Below the pieces are notes generated by a model that worked only from the letters and a program-made list of their open reading frames with translations, was not told where the DNA came from and made no database searches. Shown piece by piece: positions 37,301 to 52,300 of a DNA stretch of 64,000 nt. The stretch lies in assembly GCA_037039925.1 (NCBI GenBank), contig JAXRKP010000022.1:20001-84000 (forward strand), given 5' to 3'. Source of the DNA: Doris montereyensis. Taxonomy: Eukaryota > Mollusca > Gastropoda > Nudibranchia > Dorididae. How positions within the stretch are numbered: position 1 is the first letter of the stretch; each line of letters opens with the position of its first letter. The translations under genes were made by a program, and so were the position numbers.

Positions 37301-40300
37301 TAAAATAAAGACAATCGTTGTACAATAATTTAAACAAATGGAAAGAATTCAATTCATTAGGAAAGAATTCAATTCATTGGAAAGAATTCAATTTATTAGG
37401 AAAGAATTTAATTCATTATCTAATAGTAACTGTACTAAATCCTTGATATTCTTGGACTTTTTTAAATTTCAGATTTCTTTTTAAAGAAATATTTGTAAAG
37501 AGCTTGTTAAGAGTAATAGGTAAACTAAATTACAAATTAAATAAAAGAGCAACTCTTTTTACATCATGTTTAAAGCATTCTCATCTAGTCACAAAATTAT
37601 TGAAAATTTATTAGTAAGAAAAAAAAGACCAATGCAGATTGATAATTATGCTTGGTAATGTAAAAGATACCTTGCTCTCCCACACTGAAATTTTACAAAA
37701 GAGTGGCCCTTCCGAATGATTTCTGGAGGTTCCTCTTCTTCAATACGAGTCTCCAAACCTTCAGCAATGCTTGGTATCTAATTTGTGTGGTAAAGAGAGT
37801 AAAAACATAACCATTTAAGCCTTTTAACCATTTAAGCCTTTTAACCATTTAAGCCTTTAAACCATTTAAGCCTTTTAACCATTTAAGCCTTTAAACCATT
37901 TAAGCCTTTAAAAACCATTTAAGCCTTTTAACCATTTAAGCCTTTTAACCATTTAAGCCTTTAAACCATTTAAGCCTTTTAACCATTTAAGCCTTTCATT
38001 TAAGCCATTTAAGTCTTTCATTTTTTAACCATTTAAGCCTTTGCAAAGGTCATTAAAAAGGGCTGGAAGAAAGAGAATAATAATGAAAAGAAAGAAGAAA
38101 CACAAAAGAGATGAAAAGAAAATGAAATAAGAGTAAATATTTTAGTCTACTGTAAAAGTAACATTCTTTGAGTCTTTTGAAGGAAGCATTTAACATGACA
38201 AAATTTCTTTAAACATTTGCAAATACCAAAAGCTATAAAACTCATAATTGTCTCATATTGACAGTAATTTACCAGAGCGGCTAATGTCAAAATGATGTCC
38301 TGGGGAAAAAAAGCCAAAGGAAAACAATACTTCCAGCCTCCTAAACTATATTTCTTTTATGCCTTAGCTAAAAGTTTCCCATCCAAATTAGAAGCTCTAT
38401 ATTGATCATATCGTATCAACTTAATTTGATATTGCCTTATATTGATCAAGATGACAAGACAAGATGTCCCTTTTCTAAGATACTTATATGCCCACTTTTC
38501 TAAGATAATTACATGCCCACTTTTCTAAGATAAATACATACCCTTTTTCTAAGATAAATACATGCCCACTTTTCTAAGATAAATACATACCCACTTTTCT
38601 AAGATAAATACATACCCACTTTTCTAAGATATTTATATGCCTACTTTTCTAAGATAAATACATACCCACTTTTCTAAGATAAATACATGCCCACTTTTCT
38701 AAGATAATTATATTCCCCCTGTAAGTTTCTCCTACAATGCCTTCTCCTTCCCTCAAGCTAAAACCAATTGAATGATAAGCTAAAGTTTTCAATGTCATAA
38801 AACAGACCAAGGAAGTAGATGTCCATTTCCTACCAACATGCAACTACTATCACACTAACCTTTTCTCCAAAAAATTTGTTCAGCTTAGCCGAGCTTGAAT
38901 TGCTGACGCCTGATTGTCTGCAAGAAACAATTTGAACTGGGGGTTTATCTTTGTATAACAAGCATGTATTGTCACAGACTTTTTAGGAGTTCTGCAATTC
39001 ATACAGTAATGTACTCTTCACAAGAATTGTATGAATGTGATGTTTTACATGTAACCAGCCACAGCCGAATGTAAATTTACATGAGTACGATGACCAGATA
39101 TTGCTAATAATTTTCAAAAAAAAGAAATCACATGAAATGAAATCTAATTCTTAGACAGAGAGATATTGCTAATAATGATACAGAAATCACATGAAATAAA
39201 ATCTAATTTTTGTACAGAACTTGCTGAGGGACATACAATTATCATTCATCTTTCTACTGTGACTTGATTCAGCCTTTTTCTTACATGGTTTCATCAATTC
39301 AATACCCGTTGGAGATTTTTCCATGAAATACTGAAGTATCTTGTACTGCTTAATTATTGGCTAGAAATATGTACAAATGTCCTATAAAATTTGCATTTCA
39401 AACTAAATCAAAATGTCCCCTACACCCTGGTTTCCCAAAGGCTTGGAACTTACAAGCGACTGCGGCTGTTCATTGATAGGCTGAGGACAAAGGCCTTTTC
39501 AATTGGTACAGTGTTTGTGCGATCTCGGGCGGTGGCCATGAGATAGGAAGTCCGTCTGTGGAGCTTGTTGGCTTGGTCTTCATAGGAATCTGAAATCAAA
39601 ACAACGCTTGGGGAAACTTAATTTAAAAAATAAATGCCCATAATATCTTTATACTTGTGTACAAGATGATGTGAGGATGATTATCAAAAGAGACTGGCTG
39701 GCGATGGACAAGGCACATTTATGTTGAGAAGGAAAAGAAGAGAAATAGCAAGACAAGACAAGACGTCAATTGGACACCTGGAAGAAGATGGCAACATGAC
39801 CGACCAAAAGCCAAGGGCATAGTGAAGAACAGAAGAATTAAAAAAGACGGATAGTTTGTTTCATTAAAAAATTTACCCTGTACACCATATGGAGTGATCT
39901 CAGGGTGAATTAAGAGGAAACATCAAGATGAAAAGTAGAAAAAAGAGCTGAAACACACCTAAGGGACATTACATAACATGGTGTCTGGAAATAATGGAAA
40001 GAAGAATCCTTGTTGCTGCCCTTTGCTCCTGTCGGTAACCACGGATGCCAGTTAGTAAATCTAAATCTTATGTTTACTTTCATAAATGACATGAAATGCT
40101 AGTAAGTAAATCTTTTGTTTACATTCATAAATGACACGAGAAATGCCAGTGAGTAAATGTTTTGTTTACATTGATAACCAAAGGTAATAGGAGATGCAAT
40201 AACATTAACTATTCACTAAGATGAGTTCAACAAAAAGTCAAAGAGCTGTAGACTGAATACACTTAAATCAAAATCAGACTAACAACAAGATGTATGGTCT

Positions 40301-43300
40301 GTTCAACATAAACAAAACTTAATTCATACAAAGTGTATTAGTTTCAAAGAACAAAAGATATCTCCAGAAAACAAATTAAACGTTGCTGCCTTAAAAAAAA
40401 AAAAACTCAAACATGTTTTTACGAAACAAAAGATAACATGAGAATACGACTGGCTCACACTAAAGATGGACTGATATGTAGAAAAACTGTCACAACTGAA
40501 TGTATTCACTCGCTCTTGTAGAAAAGAGAAAATCTGAACAGATGACTACATTGGCCAATTCAAAGAACTTAATCTCTATTTTTTTAAACGGGAGGAATCT
40601 TATCTCCTCATTCACAAAGAAAATACCATCAAAATATTTTTAAAATGCACTGATTTTGATAAAATCACAAGCCAAGACAAGCCAATAATACACCCTAGTG
40701 CTTTTGTGAATAGTGCATGCACATTATGACGCATGCCCTTTCTGGGACTTTAATGGTAAAAGTGGAGCCACTCATTTTTAAATATGCTAAATATCATGAC
40801 CTGTGAACTCAATACATCAGTGGAAACAAATGCAAGGTGAGAACTCACCGATGGGTTTCCTTCTCAGCTGCACAGGAAAACTGTTTGACCCGAAGGCGGT
40901 GGTGTCAGTCTGATGAGGTGCCCCTCTCTCTGTGGCAATAGCGCTGTCGCTTGCGGACATCACTGCAGGGATTAGAAAAACCATGGGTTAGGCGTTTGTT
41001 CGCACACAGAAAAGGAATGCTTCAAAGAGTATGCACACACTTACAAGATATGAGATGGTTTGTTTGTTTATTTCATTGACATTTACCTCTTACCATATAC
41101 AGCTATCTCAGGGTGAAATAAGAGGATACTGCTTAATCTTTACCAGTGAACAATAAGCTTTTAGAATAAATTTGTAAAAATATTACCTCATTGATAAACT
41201 AAACGATTTAACAAGATGATGGATGAATAAGCTGACCTAGAAAAGAAAAAGAAAAACCAAGGGAAACATTCAAATAACTACATAGCAAGGCGTCCAATTA
41301 GCTAAATAGGAATACACCCAAATAGCTACATAGGAATATGCAAATTAACTAAATAGGAATACACCCAATTAACTACATAGGAATACACCCAATTAACTAC
41401 ATAGGAACACACCCAATTAACTAAATAGGAATACACCCAATTAGCTACATAGGAATACACCTAATTAGCTACATAGGAATACGCCAAATTAACTAAATAG
41501 GGAATACACCCAATTAACTAAATAGGAATACGCCCAATTAGCTACATAGAATATGCCAAATTAACTAAATAGGAATGCCCAATTAGCTACATAGGAATAC
41601 GCCAAATTAACTAAATAGGAATACACCCAATTAGCTAAATAGGAATACGCCCAATTAGCTACATAGGAATACGCCAAATTAACTAAATAGAATACGCCCA
41701 ATTAGCTACCCAAATTAACTAAATAGAATACGCCCAATTAGCTACATAGGAATACGCCAAAGTAACTAAATAGGAATACCCAATTAGCTACATAGAATAC
41801 ACCCAAATACATAGGAATACGCCCAATTAGCTACATAGGAATACGTCAAAATAGCTACATGTGAAGATGTCCAATTAGCTACATAGGAATATGCCCAATT
41901 AACTATATAGGAAAACGCCCAATTAGCTACATGTGAAGATGTCCAATTAGCTACATAGGAATATGCCCAATTAACTATATAGGAAAACGCCCAATTAGCT
42001 ACATGTGAAGATGTCCAATTAGCTACATAGGAATATCCCCAATTAGCTACATGGAAATACGCCCAATTAACTACACCATGAAGATACCTAAGTAGCTACA
42101 TAGGAATATGCCTAATTAACTACATACGAAGATACCCAATTAACTACATAGGAATACGCCTAATTAACACTAAGATGCCCAATTAACTACATAGGAATAC
42201 GCCTAATTAACTACATACGAAGATGCCCAATTAACTACATAGGAATACGCCTAATTAACTACATACGAAGATGCCCAATTAACTACATAGGAATATGCCT
42301 AATGAACTACATAGGCCTAATTAACTACATACGAAGATTAAACTACATAGGAATAAGTCTAATTAACTACATACGAACATGCTAATTAATTACATAGGAA
42401 TATGTCTAATTAACTACATAGGAATATGCCCAATTAAATACATAGGAAGATGCCCAATTAACTACATAGGAATATGCCTAATTAACTATATAGGAAAACG
42501 TCCAATTAGCTACATGTGAAGATGTCCAATTAACTACATAGGAATATGCCTAATTAACTACATAGAAGATGCCCAAAAAGTCCTAATTAACTACATACGA
42601 AGATGCCCAATCAACTACATAGGAATACGCCTAATTAACTACATACGAAGATACCCAATTAACTACATAGGAATACGCCTAATTAACTACATACGAAGAT
42701 ACCCAATTAACTACATAGGAATGCCTAATTAACTATATACTAAGATGCCCAATCAACTACATAGGAATACCGTAATTAACTAAATTAACTATAGGAATAC
42801 GAAGATGCCCAATTAACTACATAGGAATATGCCTAATTAACTACATACGAAGATGCCTAATTAACTATATAGGAATATGCCTAATGAACTACATAGGAAT
42901 GCGTCTAATTAACTACATACGAAAATGCCTAATTAACTAGATGCCTAATTAACTATAGGAATAAGCCTAATTAACTACATAGGAATACACCTAATTAATT
43001 ACATAGGAATATGCCTAATTAACTACATAGGAATACGCCCATTTAAATATATACAAAGATGCCCAATTAACTACATAGGAATATGCCCAATTAACTACAT
43101 AGGAATATGCCTAATTAACTACATACGGACATGTCCAAGTATCTACATAGGAAGACACATGTCCAAATAACTACATAGAAAAACGCCCAATTAATTACAC
43201 AGGAAGACACACACCCAAATAACTACATAGGAAAAACTACATAGGAAAGACGCCAACATAACTACATAGGAAAAACGCCCAAATAATCACATAGGAAAAA

Positions 43301-46300
43301 CGCCCAACTACATAGGAAGACGCACGCCCAAATAACTACTGAGGATAAAACGCCCCAAATAACTACATACTAAAAACGCCCAAATATAGACTTCATGGAT
43401 ATTTATTACCTGCCGGGCGAGACTAGCTGCAGAGGACGATTCGCTTATCACAGAGCTCAGGCTGTTGGCTGACACAGAGCTGGAAAGCCTGGATGACCCA
43501 TGACCTCCAGGGCTGAGGGGTAGGATGACGAGCCTGGTTTGGACTGGGGCAAGGAATACGGACGAGCTTGTGGGTGGGATGAGAGGGTGCGCTGACCTTC
43601 AGGGGCCGTGGGCGGTGGGGGCCCAGTGTAGAGGGATGAGGATGAGGAGGAGGGTGACATGGAGGCTGCGTGAGGCAGCATGTGGGACTGGGCCAACATG
43701 GGTTGTGGGGCCTGGGTGTGGACGCCCCTTCCTTCCTGGATTCCAGATGGCGGCACAGCTGCTAAACAAAAATACCAGAAGACAAAAAACCAAACGTCTT
43801 AAAGAAAGTCCCAAACCATGATCTTGCCATACACAACTGATGATTAAAACAAACTCAGATTTGTCAGCACAAACATCGGGTTGGCTAAATCCCCACACAA
43901 GTCCACTTTTCACACACATACCATCACAGCCGTTTCCCTGCTTATCAACTTATCAGCATACCTCAAAATAAAAAAATTTTTAAACGGTCAACAATATCAT
44001 GATGGAGGATTGAAGGAAAGGGCTTCTGAAGGGAATTCCTGCTCTTTGTCATTTGGTGACCTTATCATTTATCATACATTGCTTGCATTGATTGATCATT
44101 TTAATATATGCAACTGTCACTAATCACAGTAAATTTATTGTTTACCATATCGATGGTGTCGGGTACAAACCAGGTGAGTTGAAAAACACTAATTTAAACA
44201 GGAAAGACAAAAAACTGAATAATTCTCTTGAAAATTGGTTTTAAATCATAACATTGTGCACACATGAGATGGATGGGATCTTTGTTCCAATGGGCTAATT
44301 ATTATTTTTTACATGAAATTAATTCATTATAACTTTTTTACCATGTTATATAACTGTCCCTAATCACAGTAAATTTATCGTTTTTACCCACACAACATTC
44401 ACTGATACAAGTGGACAAAGAATCGCTTAAAAGATAAAAGCTTGACAATGACACATCCAGTCCAAGCAATACGTACATCTTGGTGCATTGACGGCAGACA
44501 GGTAGGATGTTTTACGCGCCGGCTTGGTACCCTGCCGTGCGGCAGAAGACATATTATTCTCTTGCTCTACATCAGTGGCAAAAACGCTAGCGTCAGAAGA
44601 AGCAATGCTAAGACTGGCACCATCTATCATGTCACTCCCACTGTGGTAACTTTTATTCCACATGCCCGACTCGCTGCCAGCCCCGCTGTTTGTGCTGCTG
44701 AGGACGGGGACGAACGGCAGTCTTCCTGGAAACATTTCTGTGGCGCTTTGCCCTCGTTTCTGATCAGGTTTTGCGTCGTTGCATTGTCAGTCGGTATGTG
44801 CCGGGAGACGATCTCCACTATGGGGGTGGGGGACTGGGCAGTGGACGCACTGGAGGAAACGTAAATATGAATGGGCGCAGGCTCTGAGGAGTAGCCTCCC
44901 CTGATAACAGTAGTTGAGCTTTCGGTGTTCCCTGAGGTTTGCAGTTGCACAGCTGGGCTGTGTCTCTCTGTAGAGATCTTTCTCACCTAGGGGTAAGAAA
45001 GAGAACAACAACAAAAAAAGGAGTAAAAAATGGATTTCATTAAAATTACCCTGGTCCTCTCAGAGCTCGACACAGTGCATCAGTATCATTAGTATATCAT
45101 GCAATACCTCCAAAACTTCTTAAACTATGAAAAAGAGAGATGAGGTGGCTTCATGCTTTACAAAAAAAAGAAGAGAAAACCAAGGCATCTACTCTTTAAA
45201 GCAGGAAAATTTGATACTTTATAGCAATGAGCAATGATTCTACACATTACTACAAAGCATATTTCAATGAGCAATGATTCTACAAATTACTGCAAAGCAT
45301 ATTTCAATGAGCAATGGTTCTACAAATTACTACAAAGCATATTTCAATGAGCAATGGTTCTACAAATTACTCCAAAGCATATTTCAATGAGCAATGGTTC
45401 TACAAAGCATATTTCAATGAGCAATGATTCTACAAATTACTACAAAGCATATTTCAATGGTTCTACAAATTACTACAAAGCATATTTCAATGAGCAATGA
45501 TTCTACAAATTACTACAAAGCATATTTCAATGAGCAATGATTCTACAAATTACTACAAAGATGAGCAATGATTCTACAAATTACTACAAAGCATATTTCA
45601 ATGAGCAATGATTCTACAAATTACTACAAAGCATATTTCAATGAGCAATGGTTCTACAAATTACTACAAAGCATATTTCAATGAGCAATGGTTCTACAAA
45701 TTACTCCAAAGCATATTTCAATGAGCAAGCATATTTCAATGAGCAATGGTTCTACAAATTACTCCAAAGCATATTTCAATGAGCAATGGTTCTACAAATT
45801 TCAAATTACTCCAAAGCATATTTCAATGAGCAATGGTTCTACAAATTACTCCAAAACAAAGCATATTTCAATGAGCAATGGTTCTACAAATTACTACAAA
45901 GCATATTTCAATGAGGAATGGTTCTACAAATTACTACAAGATCCACAAATTACTACAAAGCATATTTCAATGAGCAATGGTTCTACAAATTACTACAAGG
46001 CATATTTCAATGAGCAATGGTTCTACAAATTACTACAAGGCATATTTCAATGAGCAAAGCACAAGGTACCTTGATGGTGGGTTGTGCCGTGTCCATCACA
46101 GTCGGCACCACCTCGCCGGGGTCTGGCACCTCTTCCCCGCTTTCGGACTCCGCTGTATCGCGGTCAGGGGACTGTTCAAAGCTTGCCATGCGAGATGCTA
46201 TGCTGGAAAATTTAGGCTGCGTACGAATTTTCTCAATTTCCATCTTGTAGCGATTGTGGTGGCCATTGTTAAACGGGGCGGATTATTCTCATTCTGACCG

Positions 46301-49300
46301 CTTTCAAACAGATGTTTGCGATGTGAAACGATCGGCATGCCAACTTTTTTCTGTATTTCGATACGTGTGACTGCCGGTGCCCGTGTGACGGCGAAAGTAG
46401 TTCCGTACATTTGTCTGGGGTCACCGCCAGCCTCGTTACTCTGTGACGACTGTGCATACTGCTGTTGCTGCAGCTGCTGTTGTTCATAGGGAAGTGCACA
46501 ACAAAGTCCTCCTACCACCACCATTATTATTTCCACTGAGATCACCTTGAGACAGGGTAACTTTTTCCTCCACGCAGGAGAGAACTGTCAACGCTGGAAG
46601 CAGTTCGAATATCCATCGGTGGAAAGCCCTGAAGGCTGGTTATATAGCCCCAACGACTCAGATTTGGAATCCAGAAGATCATCGCTGGCCCCCTCCGTGC
46701 TGGTATCTCCACAGAGTGCCTTACAACAGAACCACTCAGAGACGACCTCTGAGAGTATGGAGGAGAAATGGTTGAAACTGTTTGAGATCTAGATATCACA
46801 TACATTGGTTTTTCGGACGGAGTCCTTTCATAGGCTGAATGCCGCGAAGAGTAGCGATGCCTGGCATCACTGCGCCGATTTATTTGCAGAATATCGAATA
46901 AAGTATTCCTTGGATTTGGCAGAAGAGAAGCTGCTGGAAGTTTCATCCAGCGACGCCTTCCGAACCCTTGTGGCGTCTGCCACTTTCGGATCAAGGCTTT
47001 CAACACCTTCAGATGCATTCTGGGAGGGATGATTGTCCATCTCTGACGCCCTCCACTGCCTACGCTGTCACCACTGTTTTTGCGCAGCTTTGTTTTTAGG
47101 TGGAAAGTACAAGCCAAAGGAGTACTTAGTTTTGCTTGGAATATTGCATGCATAGCTACTGGAGGAAGTCATCTTGGATGTCAAATCTTGCGACATGGGT
47201 CTTGGCTGCACAGAATGAGTGCCGGTAATACCACTGGGGGTATTCGGCGAGAGATCTTGGGTGGGCTGTGTTTCGAGGATGGAAGCTGTCGAGTGTGACC
47301 TCCTTTTGCTTGAGTTGGAGAGGTCTGAGAAAGAAGTTGTCACTCTGTCATTCCATTGTCTGTTCGTGAGAAGGGGAAAAAAAGAAATACAAACATGAAA
47401 GCTTGATAAATAGCCTGAAGCTTTTGAAAATTACTAAAAATGGGTGTTATGTTTTGTTGCTTTTTAAAAATGTTAGAACTTGATAATTTATAGCATATGA
47501 CTATTTGAAATAAACACTTATTGTCTAAATATGTACCTGACTAACATATCACCCAGTCTGAGTCTGACTGTGGAAATCGTCACCTCTTTCCATGTCCTAC
47601 CATTACTTACAACGAAAACATTTTTAAAACCCTGCAAAGGCAATATTTCGAAATAAACATCATGCCCAGCAAATCAAACCATAGGATTTGCCAAATGCCA
47701 TGTCAAAAACAAAAACGTGAAATAAAACCCCCCCAAAACAAACAAAAACTGCATGTTTTTGAATCACACACCATAAGGCTTAAAGGTTATTAACTTAAAA
47801 TCTATCTAGCTGCCAACCTTTTCAAATCCAAAAAGAGACTGACTACGCGGGAACTAATTCTAACTTGCCCGATGACCTGTAATATTCAAGAGAACATTTA
47901 TGATTTAATTTGAATAAACTCCTTCAAGGTAAATAAAAAAAATGGTTGGCCTTTCTGGTGAAATGTCACGGATTTTTTCTCGTAAAATCAAAATGGTGTC
48001 TCTGGACTTAAACCCAGATTTTTATTAGTTTCTGCCGATGACTGAGGGTTTCTAAAAAATTAATAAAGCTTGCAAACAAATACCTTTCAAGGTAAATACA
48101 GACTTACAGACTCAAAACCAAAAACCCCCATCTAAATACATTATTTATGCATTGGTTGGCAGCTATTCATCATGTCCGTATCAAAACACTATACTAATAC
48201 TAGCCTTGAGTCCTGCTCTCTAGAGCTAGAAGTGGAATATCTTTTAGGAGGGATACGGTCTGAGGGGTGATAAGAATCAAAATTTCTTCCCATATACCTA
48301 TGACGGGTATAACTGTAAAATGAAGAAAACAGGGGTTCAAAATCAAAACAATAAACAGTGCAATAAAAAAAAAAAAGAAGGTAAATCTGAAAACAAAATA
48401 TTTATACAGGAATGAAGCATGGGTGGAAACTGAGAAGAAAAATTGAATGCAAGAAAAACAAAAAGAAAAGAACACTGGAGGGAAAAACACCCCAAAACAA
48501 ACAAATGATGCAATTTCAAAATGAAACAAAACAGGCCAACCAAAACCATGCCATACAAGACAAGATGCAAAGTCTAGAGGTTAAAGGGTTAACTATTAAC
48601 TCTGAAAGTACAGACTGACTTCCCAAGTGTATTCATGAGTTTCATGTGACTCCTCTGTCACCTTCTCTCTACAGAGTGGGCCTAATACTAATAGTGACTT
48701 AATCCGTGTGGAACTCAACCGTAGCCTGAAAAATCACGACTCTCCCAATTGGCCTGACATGCAACCACCGTCATGCAAATTAGTTTGATACAACATGAAT
48801 TCGACAGCCCCAAAATCACCTGTGATGCATTTCACCTAATGTGTCTATCCCTCATGAAAACATAGATAAGCATCCAGTAGAGGCATCTTCTTCTTCTTCT
48901 AGTCTTTCAGATTTTCCCATTGGGGGTCGCCACAGCATAACGTCATTTTCCACATAGTCCTACCCTATTCGACCCCATCCTTATACGACTCCATCCCTTA
49001 TGCCGACAATCTTCGTGTCTTCCTGCATTATTTCCATATACCTCCTTTTGGCATTCCCTTCTTCCTCCTGCCTGGTATGTCCATCCGCAATATCTTCTGT
49101 CCAATACAACACTCCCTACCCCCTTCCCTTTACATGTTGGTACCATCTCAGCCTACTTTCCCTAACTTTTGCCTCCAAGCCTACCTACTTGGGTTTCCTT
49201 CTATGTATAAAGGCATAACACTTGTTATATTACATAAATAAATCACTGTTTGTTTTAATCCGGGCAGAGGAGGGAGGCAAGAGTGGGGGATAGAGACGGA

Positions 49301-52300
49301 GGGGGAATGTAGTAACAGCCCAGTGAAAGTTTACCGTTGGACTTTACCGGTGAGCTCTTTCTAGGTGGCAAGAAACGAAATGCTGAAGAACACTGTGAGA
49401 ACATGGCATGGGTGTTCAGGATCCAATTTCCAAAGCTTTTCCAGGAAAGGTTCAAAGTTCACCACAAAACATGACATCACTGATGACAGTGGAACACAGG
49501 CGGATCAAATATCCATTAATAACCTCCTATGAAACGGGGTAAATTTACACTATGGAAACAGTCAAAGTCAAGGACATATGTAGCCCATTTGACTCACTTG
49601 CAAGAAGAGGTAATGAAGAGGATTACTATGCTTTTCCGTTACAGCTTTCAAGAGCACAAATTAATTATTTAGAACACAACAAGCCTAAGAAGAAGAAAAA
49701 AAAAAAGAAACTGAAGATGATTTAAAGTGCCATAGAAAAGACTAAAAACACTTGGGGTTCAGTGATCGACTGATATAGTATATAACGTGTGAATAGGCAA
49801 TTGGGCGACATATATATATATGGGATGAATAGGTATTTGGGTGACATATATGTGGGGTGATTAGACCTTTGGGTGACATATATATATGGTGTGATTAGGC
49901 CTTTCTCTGCCTTATGTGCTGCCAAAACACCACGAGGATAAGTAAGTAAGTGATTAGGCCTTTCTCTGACATAGAGATCAAAATGCTTCATCACAAGCAA
50001 GCTGAATTCAAACAAAAACACATGCCTCTGTATTGCTTTACTATAGTATTATGAGATAATATACAAAATGCAAAATTGCATTACATATCCTATGATATTA
50101 TCATGTATATAAGATCTATATACAATCATACATATCCAGTACGTAATCAATAGATATTTCAGAATTTTGAGTACATCTGAACATTATCTTTAGGCACTAT
50201 AATCAAACATGTTTGTGATTTTACATTAATTCAATGTTCACCTTCTAACACAACTTTGATTTTACGACTTTATCTCATAATCCTTCATCAAAAGATAGTT
50301 ATCCCTTCTTCATGTTCAAATTCTTTTCCCAAAAATTGCTTATTCATTTTTTGCCTTCTATTCTCTATCCTCTTTTTTTATACATAGAAAACACAAGCAG
50401 ACAAAAGCAACGGGGTAAAAGGTCAAGCAAAAAAAACAACAGTGAAATGGAATGAAATCAAATGAAGAGACAGCAAAATATATAAAAACCTATATAAAGC
50501 AAACAAAAACAAACAATTATGACCAAAAACCATGACATCACCCCGTACCAAATAAAATATTTTAAAAAAAATAATTTTTATTTAATAAAAAAATAATAAA
50601 AAAAAAATGTAAAATGAATCAACAAATAATTTGTTTGTTTGTTAACGCAGTAATTGAATGGGGTGGCCACATGCAAAGTACCATGGGTTGGCCCCAAACT
50701 CAAACTGACACATTGACACTCACTCATCAACATGGGGTTGGTGTACACTCAGAGACTGGCGGCCTGGCCTCTGACAGGGACCCTGTGCTACTAGACATGG
50801 CATCCCCCCACCGACTGATATGCCTGCAAGACAAAAACAAAGATAAAACAAAAAAAGGAGATGAATACGTTGATTGAACCTCTGTGGAACGTACACACAC
50901 ACACACACACACACACCTTCTCTAATGAATTGAAATTCTTTTTTTAAAATAAACAATCAATTTGTTAGTCTTACAAAAACTTTGTTATAAATTATTTTTA
51001 TTAGCAGTTCCAATCGGGCCGTGGGAGAAGAAAAAACTAGAATGTAGTCATTGAACTCTCAAAGGAGAAAAAATACTAGAATGAAGTCACTGAAATCTCA
51101 AAGGAGAAAAAAACTAAAAATCAAGTCACTGAAATCTCAAAGGAGAAAAAAAACTAGAATGAAGTCACTGAAATCTCAAAAGGGAGAACACTTTGTTACT
51201 TTTCAAATGTTATAGACGGAAATGGTCTCATTATGACTAAGCTATTTCTGGTCCATTCTTTGTTTCTTTTCAACACCTACCAGCTGTGGCACTAATACGG
51301 CAATAGAAAAATTTGGCGAATGAACCTAAGGATACAGTAAACCTTACAAAGCTTGTGGAAAAAAATTTTTCTTCCTTCAAGGCCATTACTGTTGCTGCTT
51401 ATCGGTTTCTGTAACGTGGAGCTGAAGATGCGATTAATAATCCTCCCACTGATTTGCACCTGGATTCAGTGTGAAACATGTGCAATAAGTGCCTTTCCGA
51501 AAGGACCTAGCATCGATGGGATTCGGAACCCGGGACCTCATGATCCCAAGTTGTAGAAATTACACATGACACAATAAAGTGTAAACAGAGAAAAGGTCAA
51601 GTGCTTTGCATTGGTTTCAGTTTATGTCTCACACTCACCATCTGCAAGATGTCATCATCTTTGGGAACAACAAGAAGCTTTAAGCTGTTAGGACTGTGGA
51701 GAGAAAGGTGAAAAGCGGCAATGAGATATCATGATGTTGAAAAACAATGAACACGGTGATGCGAACAAGGACAATGATGATACTACAGAAAATTATGATG
51801 ATGTTGATGATTACAATGTCGCAGATGATGATAAAGAAAGAGAGATGGGTGAAATTGTTATGAGCAATAATGAGATAATTAAAACAAATCTATTTTAAAT
51901 AACAACAAATGACAGAAATTGTGTTTCATTGCAATTAATCCTGTTCCATAGGGGTGAATCCAAGCCAAAGAGTCTTAAGGGTGAATTAAAGGAAGCAACA
52001 AGATGAAAGACAAGCCAAAGAATCTTAAAGGTGAACAAGAGAAAGACAAGCCAAAGAGTCTTGGGGTGAAACAAGATGAAAGACAAGCCAAAGAGTCTTG
52101 AAACAAGGGTGAATTAAGAGAAAGTAACAAGATGAAAGACAAGCCAAAAGAGTCTTGGGGTGAATTAAAAGGAAGCAACAAGATGAAAGACAAGCCAAAA
52201 AGAGTCTTAGGGGTGAATTAAGAGAAAGTAACAAGATGAAAGACAAGCAAAGAGTCTTAGGGAATTGAGAGAAATAACAAGATGAAAGACAAGCCAAAGA

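Noticed and set aside
43457..43756. A separate short Pro-rich gene
   Set aside because: It is one frame of a frameshifted ARHGAP linker exon with matching splice sites.
49348..49392. Extra ARHGAP exon (CSSAFRFLPPRKSSP) with usable splice sites
   Set aside because: Exon 50724-50823 joins 47537-47596 in the right phase without it, and no family match is recognised.
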